This document shows positions 23,986 to 35,354 of a stretch of DNA of 64,000 nt, one piece after another. The position numbers and the translations under genes are program-made. Under the pieces are notes generated by a model that was not told the DNA's origin, searched no databases, and saw only the letters and a list, made by a program, of their open reading frames with translations. This stretch comes from Diatrype stigma (Eukaryota > Ascomycota > Sordariomycetes > Xylariales > Diatrypaceae), in NCBI GenBank assembly GCA_022225965.2, contig JAKJXP020000089.1, forward strand, positions 1 through 64,000, given 5' to 3'. The stretch's first letter is position 1, and each line of letters starts with the position of its first letter.

Positions 23986-26700
23986 AGAAATGAAGCCCCT
24001 TCCTGTAGACTCCGAATTTTCCTACAGCACTACCTAATTATCAATCTATCATTTCCAGAGCCTCTGCATTCCTTCCTGTATATTAATAGAGTCGGGCTCC
24101 TCCCTTCCAGACACGGGTATTCTGTCTTTACCACAACTCGTCTTGTTAGACTCGGCGACTACTGCTGCTACTGCTGCTACTGCTTGTTGATTTTGCGTGC
24201 CTTCCTGTCTTGTCCACCAAAGGAACTATCCCAAACCGTCAAGCTGCATCTTTCGCTCTCGGCGACATTTGTACAACTCCAGCGTTGTCCCTCTTTACTG
24301 TCCTGCGTCTTGCGCTTTTAGCGATCGGCCCACGGCCCCCCCTCCAACTGTGCCAGCTGTACCAGCGTTGCAACGGTCTAGTATTTCCAGCCCAACGCCC
24401 TGCAGCGTACCTGACATAGACGAATCCGGTAACGAAGACAAATAATACGACACGACCCAAGACCTATAATACGCAGCAGTCCCGAGACCTGCGTGACTCG
24501 AAAATAAGGCTCCAAATTGGCAAGGAAAGAAAAAAGAGATCCAAAAATCCAAAAGATCACATTCAAGAGCATCTTGTCTCAGTATTTCCAGCATTCTTGT
24601 GAAGAACTACCCAGCCAGGCGTCTCCCATCCACCCCGACCGCCGACGCAGACAGAGCATCATCACCAGCCTGCTTGTGATACTACTGCTGCCACTGCCAC
24701 TGCCACCACTACTACCACCCAAGCCAGCGTCTATAAGAAGACCGCAGCTATATAAACCCTGGGCGTCCTCCTGCTTCCGACGGTTTCGGTGCTGATCTCA
24801 GCTGTTGGTTGCGAATCATACCCAATCTCCATCCGGGACGCTTTCTCAAAGTACAGCTGTTCTGTTTCCGCTGAGGTCGTCTCCTATTCGACAGCCCACT
24901 CTCAGCACCTAGCTGTATCCATCGCCTCAACATCTCACCAATCCGCTTTCGCATTACCATACCCCCTGGGACCTTCCACGTTGCAGCCGTACCACGTTCT
25001 AAATTTGTGAGTCAGACGTGCAGCATCATTATTACTCTGAGTTTCCTGCTTTTGCAAGCTGCTCCTTGTCCTGCACCGCCGTCGTGCTGGACTTGGAGCA
25101 ACGCCCCATCGCGAGCCGTACCAGTAGTCATGGCCACCTCCAAGTCCTCCATGACTTACACCCGTCTCGTTCCCCATATATATAGACAAGGCCTTAGAGA
25201 TGAATGTCTTCGAATGTACACTAATCCGCGTAATCTTTAGTTCTCGTATAATCTTCAGCTCCAGCTTCTTCAGCTCCAGATCTCTCGACACCATGATTAA
25301 CCGGGAAACCCAGATGATTAACATGGGCCGTGGAGCCTACGACACGACCGGTGTGCCCAAGCCTCCCCCGCGGCCCCAGCCCCGATAAAGTCGGACTTGG
25401 TTCTCTGCATCGAACCTCGACTGCGCTACCTTGCCAGTCGCTTTCCGTCTTGACGCCATGATGCCACTGCGACATGACAGCTGTTGGCAGCCTAGACCTT
25501 AGGGGTGCGCCCTTGTTTGGTAGCACTCCTGAGGCGGCCTGCCCAGCGATTCCTTCGATCCCATCATCACTATTCACCAGCATACGACCTATTAATCCTC
25601 ATTTGCGCTTCTCTTGTACATCATACATCATACATCATAATGCTTGATGCACCGCCGTCTATTCTCGGCTGCAGCATTTCGATATACCATTTAATACGTC
25701 ACTACATTCCACACCAGCGAGCGAGGCTTAATTCGTCTCGCCGCTGATCGCTTTTCGACAGCAAGGGAGAGTCGCGCCGCATGCATCTATACACGCACGT
25801 TTTCACTTTTGCAATGGGATACTGGGGTTCGACGGCGTTACACTTATAGACGGGGTCAACAATTAAACCGGGCTACTGGTTTTCGGGGGTTTCCGGGTTC
25901 TACCGCTTCACTTTTCGCGATGCACGATATTATGCATAGGAACAACAAAACAGCAGGACCTGGACACGGCGTGCCTGAACAATGCATTGTTCGTTCGGCC
26001 AGGTGCACACGGGGGCTTGCATACCCACGCGCCCCCTTTGACCGATCCATGATTCATCCCTTAATTCATCGCGGGTCCCCCACGCTGCTGGCGGGATTCA
26101 CATCTGCGACGGTGTTCACCTTTCACGGCTATTGCTTGTAATATCACCTGGGGGCGGATCGATAGAGCACGCAAAAACGAATGCATACATGTTTTAGGGG
26201 TTCCTTGCTTGGGACGCACTTGGGTTGGGCATCGAAAACTGGGTTCGGATTGGAAAATTTGCTTTGGCTCGCATATAGACTTGGGGGTATTTCTTTCACC
26301 GACGTTTCATTTGTCTTCACAGCTCAGCTCCACACGCGAGCCATCGGCGAGGATTGGCTACCTTGGGTGTTCTGGGCAAGCGTCACTGCTTTTTGGGGAC
26401 ACGGGAACTTTTTTCCAAGATCGGGGGAGGGGATTTTAACGACGTCCGTGTCCGCAGTTTTTGTATGAAGTGTGCTCGCGGCATATATGGGGTTGAACAT
26501 ATATCTCGGGTCGCGTTCACACATTTTTTGCTTTTTTGGTTTAAAGCTAATCGTTCAGCCATGTTTGGGCGCTCTGGGCTGGAACCAGGTTGGATTAGAA
26601 GAAGATACCCGACGGTTAGACTGTATACTATTTACTACTACTTACAGAGGCATGATAGCTACACAGCGCCGAGCATGAATTTATCAGAATGATGGGTCAT
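23986..26700 (+). other. Putative transcription unit with long leader and short ORF
   Basis: From about 24.0 kb the plus strand becomes pyrimidine-rich with CTGCTACTG repeats (24160-24186) and CACTGCC repeats (24690-24720), the style of long untranslated leaders of fungal genes. Possible intron sites exist, for example GTGAGT at 25007-25012 and TCTTTAG at 25235-25241, but I could not prove a splice pattern. The best coding candidate is the 31-codon ORF at 25293-25388. Sequence after it is T-rich and lacks coding character, fitting a long 3' UTR or a mostly non-coding RNA. The whole assignment is an inference. Confidence 0.25.
25293..25388 (+). CDS. Candidate micro-protein, 31 residues
   Basis: Starts with an ATG in strong context (GACACCATG) and ends in TAA. 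It begins MINRETQMINMGRGAYDTTG and ends in a proline-rich basic tail (VPKPPPRPQPR). G/C-ending codons dominate in the second half (GGC, TAC, GAC, ACG, ACC, GTG, CCC, AAG), like real genes in the window and unlike flanking DNA. An in-frame upstream ATG at 25200 would add 31 residues rich in S, F and I, which looks like leader rather than protein. I do not recognise the peptide. It could be a genuine short protein, a regulatory upstream ORF of an unrecognised gene, or chance. Confidence 0.35.
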   Translation: MINRETQMINMGRGAYDTTGVPKPPPRPQPR

Positions 26701-28128
26701 TAATTACCAAGCTCTCCGTCGCACATCGTGATGAATGGTCAATAAATCCTGAGGAACATACAAGATTCTCGCCTCGTCTAGGTAGTACTTGGTAGATGCG
26801 ATAGAACTATCGGCCCGTAAATCGATGAGACATGGAGATGGGACACCAAAAGCCACCCACGATCTAGCCAAGTGCCGATCTGGGGAGAACCCGTCATTAA
26901 TGACAGGTCGACCAACCTGCCTGTCGCCTTTTCTTAATCAATTATTAACATCAGTTGCTTTGCCAATTTGGGGAGTGCACAGGATTGACAAGATGTACTG
27001 TAACGAGCTACTACCTACATAGTAGGTAGGTATACTGATAAACCCCAAGCTTTCCAAGGTTGGCGCTTCTGAATACTGCCATTCACTCAGTCATGACCCC
27101 ATACCCACTTCTGCCAACTGTACCTTGCATATGATCCGCATCGTAGTCGATGAACAACACAGCATCACTCCTTCATTTTTGCGTATTCTGTCAGTTTTCC
27201 CCCCCGGCCTGCCCCCTACTCCCCGCTACGTCAGCCTTCCTTTTTTCTCACCCTGGAGATGAGATGGGCGTTCTGTTCCATCCCTTCATTCATCGATCGG
27301 GTGACCCCGTCAACTGGCTGGGCAAATGAAACGAACAAAGGAGCGAGCGAGCGACCGAGCTCTCCCTGTGCTGGGGTAGATTTGTAGGTACGAAGCAGGT
27401 AGAAGTAAGTAATCTAGGCGATCCAGGTATCGAGTATGTGGTCGGCGATTTAAGTACATGTGTTGGTGCCCATTTCCAGTCCGCGCTCCTGTTCCCTTTT
27501 GTCATTCAGCAGCCTAGTCTAGCTAGCTAGCTAGAGCTCTGTTGTCTACCGAGCACCGTCGCACGAAGTCGTACATAAGTAAACGTGGGCATCCACCAAC
27601 AAACTATTCTCCTCAGCCAGGGAGGTAGGTGCGCGACTGCGATGCGATGCGATCAACAACCCCGCAGCAATGGCAGGTATTCGCTTGACTAGAAGAGAGC
27701 TAGATTACTAATCGCTCTACATGAGGACGATGATGATGACGATGATGAGGCCGCTTCTGCCGAACTCCCAGGCCCCTCCGTTCGGATCAGATCAGCTCAG
27801 CTCAGCCAACGTTCGCATGTTGTGCGACGCGAGGTAGGCAGACATCAAGAGTAAGAAAAGAAATGCGCGTCGCTTGAGGAAAGCGGCCTCCTTTTTTCAA
27901 TCGATTTCTGCTTTCGCTAATTATCTTGTTCTCTGGTACATTTTCTAATTAATCACAGTCATCTTCCTTTTTGTCACCCCCCTTTTTTTCCTTCCCCCAG
28001 GGGGAGAAGAGGGGCAAGGCGACGAGAGAGAGAAAGCAACAACTACGAGAAAATTACCGTACTCCCCTGTCAATCAAAGAAAAGTGAGCGAGGCTGTTGT
28101 CAGCCCGGAAATTTTCGCGTTGAGAAAG

Positions 28129-28147
28129 AAAAAAAAAAAAAAAAAAA
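28129..28147. repeat. Poly(A) run
   Basis: Run of 19 A in non-coding DNA. Confidence 0.85.
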
Positions 28148-28503
28148 TAACAATCCCTTTTTTTCTTTTTCGACCTAGGTTCGTAGACCCTGAAAAGAAT
28201 GTTTAAAAAAAGAAACAAAAGTGACCTCACTCACCTCACCTGGCGCACACACGAACACACACACACACAACCACAAGCTTTTTCATCCACACATCATAAC
28301 GTATGTACCGACATACGTACCTACATCATTACCCCTAAGATATGTATGTAGCCTGCAGGACTAATGCAGGTTCTTATTTTTAAGAGAAGGGTTCAATCAG
28401 AAAAGGGCTTACATAAAGCCAGAAAAAAGAAAAGGGGGTGCCGCGCACGCGTCGGGTGCATATGCATCTAGTAGTGTGCTTGTGTGTGTGCGTCTGTCTG
28501 TAT

Positions 28504-28526
28504 GTGTGTGTGTGTGTGTGTGTGTG
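28504..28526. repeat. (GT)n microsatellite
   Basis: Perfect GT run; a less regular TGTG stretch precedes it from 28481. Confidence 0.9.
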
Positions 28527-28891
28527 CTCCCCCAAAGGGCCATCCCATCCCAGCTACCATATCCTCGGGTCTCGTCCCATCAAACCAGACCAGGCCATCC
28601 ATTGGGATGAACGGCCAGCTAAGCCTGATCTATCTAGCCTGCCTACAGAATGCCTGCCTCTGCCCTGCCCTGCCCTGCCTCGCCTGCATGCTCGCCTTGC
28701 CTAGCCTACATGTAGCCCATGTAGCTAGCTGGCATGCGGTGGTGATGGTGGGCATGGTGGTGGTGGTCTCCGTATTTCTACACGCGATGTATCGTTACCG
28801 AAGCTGTCACTTATATGGAACTTATAGGGGGGGATGGAGCGGGGAGGGGGGCGCGGATGGGAGGGCGTCGTGGACCATGGGTCGGACAGGC

Positions 28892-28915
28892 TTGCTGCTG
28901 CTGCTGCTGCTGCTG
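28892..28915. repeat. (CTG)n microsatellite
   Basis: Eight tandem CTG triplets; no supported reading frame runs through it. Confidence 0.9.
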
Positions 28916-29339
28916 TAGTTCTGCAGCCTGCTGCACGAAGCACCACTGCCGGCTCCTTTTTACCACCAATGCCGCAGCTTCGCGCTGCTCCTACCCGTTC
29001 CCACTGGCCAGTGAGCTAAGCCAGCTGCAGCAGCATGTGTGTATGAGCAGCAGGCACGCAGGTAAGTACATATGTAAGTAGGTACGTAGGTCCCGTCTAG
29101 GTAGTCTAGCTGAGCAAGCAAGCAGCGGGATGGGCCGAGCGGCTGGGATAAAAATAGACCCCCCGTTCTCCCATCTCCCTACGTCTCTTTCTCGTCCGTC
29201 CTCCCAGAGCGGGATATTTGAGGACGCCACTCTCATAAGCTTCTGGATCTTTGTTCACACATATCCCTCTCCTCGTATCCCCAAATCGCCCTTCTCCCGA
29301 AGATATGACAGAAAGAAAATCCCCGAGATGCCTGCCTGC

Positions 29340-29361
29340 TTCTCTCTCTCTCTCTCTCTCC
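29340..29361. repeat. (CT)n microsatellite
   Basis: Perfect CT run in pyrimidine-rich non-coding DNA. Confidence 0.9.
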
Positions 29362-29742
29362 CACTCACCCCATATTCTTCCCCCCACCACATGGGCATGA
29401 GCTAAAGTAGGTGAGACCGTAGTCTATGACCCCATTGGTGATGATTTCCCTCTTCTGTATGGACTGAGGCCATTCGGACCATGCGTCTCTCCTAAAAGAG
29501 GCGTGGGGGTGGGGTTGGTCTCTTTTAATTCTACCCTACTAGAGCGGCCGTAGAGAGGGCTGCGTGGCTCTGCATCGAATCATAGATCCATCGGTTGTTG
29601 ATTGGATGTGCCATCTCGCCAGTCATAAGTGAATTTTTATATCTGCGGGTGTGTCCTGTGCCTCTTTTACCCTCTGGCAAATAAATCGCTCTTCTTTCCC
29701 TCCCCCTCCCCCCCTCCTTTAGAAAAGAGAACGCCCCCCCTC

Positions 29743-29747
<5 letters not shown>

Positions 29748-29781
<34 letters not shown>
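29748..29781. repeat. (TC)n microsatellite
   Basis: About 17 TC units with minor interruption at the left edge; non-coding. Confidence 0.9.
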
Positions 29782-29782
<1 letters not shown>

Positions 29783-30444
29783 CTGAAACAACCGAATATG
29801 CGACCAGAGATCAAAGTCGGCTTGCCACAGGGAACGCGGAATAGATGCCTCTTTCGATGACATTTCTCGGGGCGAATATTTGGAGCAGGAATTATATGAT
29901 AGGCGTACCGACTGCACCAGCTCCTTCGACTAGGAGGGGTTGTTGGGTAAGCCCTGCTGGAGTGACTCACTCTGAGAACTACGAGTGTTAGCTGGGATGA
30001 CTACTAATTAGAGGAACACTGACCTATAACAATGTATGCAGCTTCACAGCCTCAATATATCCAGCAAAGAATCCAGTTTGTAATCAGGCAAACGAAATTC
30101 CAAGGCGTGCGCAACCACGTAATAGGCACAATGATCCTCGCCACGGCCTAGTTATTGATTAATCTACCACATCCCTCCCCTCCCCTCCCTCTTTGTGAAC
30201 GAGCACCCAGCCTATAGCTCCGTATCGTCTCCAAACGGGGTAGGTAAACGCAAGAGTCATCCCCCAGTTTTGAGGCTGACTTCAACGCCGCCTTCGCATC
30301 CCGCTCCTTTTTTTCTTCTCTAACCATGCTTGCTGTGGTACCCAAGCTTTGATTACAAATCACACCCTTTTCACTGGTGTCAGCCAAGGAATTAGGAGGG
30401 AAGAGAGCCCAGCGGCATTTAGACTCCTCGTAGTCATGGTCTAT

Positions 30445-30480
30445 CTATGCCTATGCCTATGCCTATGCCTATGCCTACGC
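30445..30480. repeat. TATGCC hexamer array
   Basis: Five to six tandem TATGCC units. Confidence 0.85.
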
Positions 30481-33400
30481 CCAAGCCTCATTACGCTCGT
30501 GCGAGCTCGAGCGCTGACAGGGCGCCCGGCGAATTCGAAACCCAATGACCGTAATACAAGCAATCCAAGACACCCATCCACCTTTTCCGCATATCGAAAC
30601 GGCCAATGCGAGTGCGGCGCTTGATTTAACTAGTAAGTGTTCGGTGTTGACTGCGATGGATTGCATAGGCTGACTGGACTGCGTAGGAAGGTAGGTAGTG
30701 TAGCTACGATGACTACCAGCGCAGCGATGCGCTAGACGAGGTATGCCTCGTACGGCTTTGGCGTTGAGCCTTGCTGCGCAGCAAGAAGCAGGACTGGTGT
30801 TGGACTGACTGGTTCAGACCTTTCACATCGCCACCAAACCAATCCTCTGCAATATGGCCTACCACGCACCTAGGGAGTTTGGGTCATCGCCGACTACGCT
30901 CTAACCTGGCCTGACTTGACGCTGCGAAGAAGACTCTGTATGGTGAACAGCTGACGGCATCACGTCTACTTAGTGCAGCAGGCAATGGTGAGCATCTTTG
31001 CGTTCGGGCGGAAGAGGGGAAAAGGGGTGGTTAGAAGGATGGTTCGAGGGGATTTGATAAGACGAATTGGGAAAGGGGGCATGCCTCCCCTCTCCTCCCC
31101 TCCCTCCTTTTCGCTGCGCAGTCTGTCCGAGGGACTACTCGACGAGCAGCAGGCGACGTCCGGAAGCCCAGTGATGGCGGGCAGGGCGCTTAGCACAAAT
31201 GAAAGGGATTGGCGTTCGAGGTGCGCTGGGCAAATTGACGACGGCATAACGGGGGCGCCTTGGGGTAGAGGGGACCGTTGGAAAGGGGTGGAACTAAAAG
31301 GGGTCCCCCCACCCTCTTTCCTCTCCCCCACGTATGTGCATTGCAAGAAGGTCATTCCATCATTACGTTCATCTTTTTACTACAGTCGACCTGTGTCAGA
31401 AAATATAGGCAGTATGCTGTTACCAATCCACAGTTTTAAAGCAGGAGGGAAGAGGACGGGTGAGTTGTGGGGCTGATCACCCTAGCCGACCCCCTATATC
31501 CCCAAATTGAAGCTGTATATTTGATGCTGCATATAGGTGAGGGCAACGGTATTATAGCACTATTTTTCATAATGGAACCGGTGATATAACTAACGACGCA
31601 ATGCATGATTATGAATCTGGCAATATGCCCATATCGTAAATTCTCTGATGGTTCAAAGGTAGGGGAAAGATACAGCAAGCTTTTACCTTGGCTGTAGCGC
31701 CCCGTGGGTGCCTCACACTACGGATCATAGATAAGTAGGTACAACAGAAATGAGACATATACATACATACCTACATAGCATCATTATGTGAGTTACCTAC
31801 TGCAACTCGTATTTGCACAACAGTGCTAACCGGGCAGGCTTCTTCGTGTTCATGTAGGTGTATGTACGATCCTGCTGGGAACAGCCACCGATAGGGAAAT
31901 ACAATACCGGCATTGGTAGCTGAATTGCCTGTTGCGTATTATACATGTGTGTCAGGTTTGCCGGGTACTGCCGGTCTATCGACGTTCGGGATCTGCAGGT
32001 ACAGCCCGTCGCGCCTATCACCAGTCGGCTTCTGGAAATAGATCCAAAGAGGACACCACCTGCAAGAGCTGAACTTTACCGTTTTCGATTCTTGCGTCAA
32101 AGGCCACACCCGTCGTTCTTGGCTCTTGGCAGATACAGTAGGCAGTTACGTAGGTATCCGGCGTGGCGGCGTCGTGGAGTCAGGGGAGTGGGGGCGTTTT
32201 TTAGCTCCCGCAGAACGGGCTGGACCGATGAAAGCCCCCACTCACTCCCGTTGGGACGGACGGCGCCGACTAGTGCAGGCAGTAGGTGGGCAGTACCTGC
32301 AGTCGTATAGGCTCGTATAGGTATTGCAACGTGCCTAGGCAGCTAGTTAACTGATAGGATGTTGACATCTTGCATTCAAGGGCTAGTCGGGGCGCTTTTG
32401 GGCGCTGCGTAAGTGAGTTGATAGTCACAGCTGTGTGAGTACTTACCCAATAATCATGACTTTACTGAGATCATCAGACCATGCTTCAAAGGGTCGTCCC
32501 ATTCCCAAAGCCCCTGATCCTTACAGTATACGCTGATGTACAGCAACATGTCTGTAGCACACGCAGACGAGCACACGCAGACGCATATGGGGCCTAGGCC
32601 CCGGGGAGCTGCTCCTTCAGCATCATGGAACCCCCATCATTCATCGAAGCTGAATCTCGACAATAGGGCTTCATGTTGAGCTGAGGGCCCAATGAACATC
32701 TATCATGGAGGATAGGGGATATTTCCCCTTGCATAGTCCCCCCTTTCCGAAGACACTAGACGGTGGATCCCCGGATCTGGCTCTTTATTAGATCCCGGTG
32801 GACAAGGACACGAGGTGCGATTTTCGCCTTTCGCGACAAAATCCTGCCCAATGGTGGCTGGCTGGCTGGCCGCCTCATCCTGCTTGGTGCATCATGAGCC
32901 CACGCGCCCGGGACGCCGAAACGGCCAACGGAGAGGATGTCTTGGCTAGATTGAGTGAGTGAGTGATCGTGCATGCATATATCACCTGCAGGCGGCATGG
33001 CATCATGTTATGTTATGCCATGCCAGTCATCGACCGGACGGCCGGGACATTCTCCTCGATTCACCCCTTACCCCAAATAGCACATTTACTATTGCCTTCT
33101 CGACCGCGGCTATGCACGTACATGGCATGGCATACATAGTATAACTACCTACGTTTTGCGTGCTTTGCTGCGAGGCTTCCCGGTACTCGGGACGAGACGT
33201 CTATTCAGAATCCGCAGTTTCCCGATCGACCAGCTTACCTTACCTATCTTACCTGCTTAACCTGCCCAACACCAATGGGCATCAGAATAGCAGCCGGTGA
33301 TTCTAGCACAGGACCATGTAGAGAGGCGTCTTTTGGTCGCCGTATCTGCTTTGGAAGTATGTGGGCAGCAACTATTGGGTTCTGGACGCGTGCCTAGCCC

Positions 33401-34912
33401 GGGACCGAGAGAGATGCTCGTTTATGCAGAGGTGCCTGATAACCGGCTGAGCACTTGTCCATTCGACTGCAGCTCCTAGGTATGAGACAAACTAAACTGC
33501 CGATGTTGCCTAAGATGCAGGCCGGGCGAGCACGGCTCTCGAGAGGAGGAAATGTTCTTTGGCTAGCTGGACTGTACCTTCGGTAGAGGGCAGACGCATC
33601 TTACAGCTATGCTAACCAACTCGGGCTCTTGGGAGGCCTGCGAGTGCTGATAGGTCGTCCTGGCGAATCACACCTGGTAGCTATACCTCGACGCCGGCTC
33701 CCACACAGCACATGCATGCACGGCATCATCGAGAGGATCCTGGAGTATCCCGATCTGCGACGCAGCTGGCTACTTGCACATACAGCAGCTGATGGCTAGC
33801 CGGCCAGCTTACAACGGCGTGGAGGCTTAATCAGCCTCTTCGTCTTTCGATACTTGGGGGCTGGAATAATAGGCATCAGGTATGTATAGTCGACATGTAT
33901 AGGATACTTCACAACCGTCTTGGTGGCAGAGAGGTCAGGTAGCGTTGCGTCAGATGCAACGTCTTTAGCCACGAGGAAATACCTCGCGATGATTCTGCCA
34001 AGCAAGTCTTGTCATCCGCATGCCCGCACAACCTGCCGCCATATTTCGGAATTTCAGTCATCTTATGGCGGGCTTAGCTGAAGCGTTCCGTGTTCCCCAA
34101 ACTTGGGTATATTCCAGCTCCCTTGCGTTCGATCTGGAGATCAGGTCATGGTACCTCGCCAGGCCAGTAGGTACACTCAATGCATTGACATGATGTATCG
34201 ATGCAAGTACTACCGACATGGCATTGTTACAACGTTCTGCTTCTTTATTTGCATCGCAACCTGGTCGGCAATATAGTCTCCTAGTAGAATGGGCAGTGTT
34301 CCTTACCTGCGGGTTGTGTGCCACGACTTCCCGTTGAAGCCAGAATGCAGGACACACGCAGTTAGGCGAGGACAAGGACAGTGATGGCTGCATCGGCAGA
34401 CTGCGAGCCTGGATGGAGTACTTGACCACTAGAGGACATTTCCTCTATCACGGAGAAAGGAGGTTGCATAGACTGTTAGAGGTAGACTGCGGACTTGATT
34501 GCTACCCCTTGATATAGGTATGTTTGCGGTTTCTATCAGGAATCCGTGGACAAGTATGGCACATATGCCAATGCTAGAGCGAGAATGATAAGTCATGACA
34601 CCATGATATTATTGTAACTAGGATCTGGGTTAGTTGTTCCTTTACAGTCTGCGCAGTAGCCTTGAAGCAAAATCATGCTGATCTGACACTATTACCTAAG
34701 TACACAGTAGTTAGTCTAGAGCTTGGATAGTGAGCTTGAAACAATGATGCTATATTTAAGATGATGCTATATTTAAGGAGGAGCTTGATAGTAGAAATAA
34801 AAAGGGCATCCTGCAATAACTGACAACAATATGGTTTGCTTTTAGTTGACTAACTAGCCGATTGGCAAATGTTGGTGATTCGATTACAAGTTGACATACA
34901 GTTGAATATCCA

Positions 34913-35029
34913 ATGTGGGTTCTATTACTTTTGATAGAAACTCACCGAAAGGCTATCAAGGATATTAAAGATGAAGTTGTGAATCTAGGGGGGAAAGATC
35001 TAAAGATTAAGGTTGCTCTTACCGAATGA
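34913..35029 (+). pseudogene. Short protein-like frame, possibly a remnant
   Basis: An ATG-started frame of 38 codons encodes IETHRKAIKDIKDEVVNLGG followed by KDLKIKVALTE and a stop. The alternating charged and hydrophobic pattern looks like an amphipathic helix leading into a strand, more protein-like than the surrounding AT-rich DNA. The adjacent upstream and downstream frames are full of stops. It may be a leftover fragment of a decayed gene or mobile element. I cannot name a family, and chance is a real alternative. Confidence 0.2.
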
Positions 35030-35354
35030 CACATTCCATTGACCGGGTTTGTCTTGGCGCTCTTTTCCTTACATCATCGCCAATGAAAATGCAATAAGGT
35101 AATGGGGCAAAGAAACTAGAAGGTGCCCCGCCATAGGCCCATAACCACATCCCACCAGCCCACCTTCGCAACTCAGACATTTACACATTACACATTTACC
35201 CAGATACTTCAACCCATCACGGCAATCAACAGGTCACCCCAGGCGCTACCGAATTATTGGTTGAGGGAAAATACGGCTTGCATGAATTGTAGCGCATTAT
35301 CGACAATCCATACGACCATCAGACCGAACATTAGAGTCTAGACTCAATCGCAAG

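Larger units (their letters stand above)
26701..35354. other. Gene-poor interval, right part of the gene desert
   Basis: No recognised gene. It holds a 19-base A run (28129-28147), GT, CTG and CT microsatellites (28504-28526, 28892-28915, 29340-29361, 29748-29781), a TATGCC array (30445-30480), and a 16-base perfect palindrome (CTTGCTGC GCAGCAAG) at 30770-30785. Two minus-strand frames at 34429-34058 and 34005-33796 are neighbouring but share no plausible splice junction. A 38-codon frame is noted separately at 34913. The last 300 bases include the RQC1 promoter, with no clear TATA box. Confidence 0.5.

Noticed and set aside
30770..30785. Perfect palindrome CTTGCTGCGCAGCAAG as a regulatory operator
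   Set aside because: No gene lies close enough and only one copy was noticed; a 16-base palindrome can arise by chance in a window this long.
30973..31476. 167-codon plus-strand open frame, with a 129-codon frame opposite
   Set aside because: Both strands are open in the same stretch because it is C/T- and G/A-skewed. Neither translation has recognisable domains or a balanced composition, and no splice extension helps.
33796..34429. Possible two-exon minus-strand gene from the frames 34429-34058 and 34005-33796
   Set aside because: No GT donor in a usable phase near the end of the first frame, and no family recognised in either piece.
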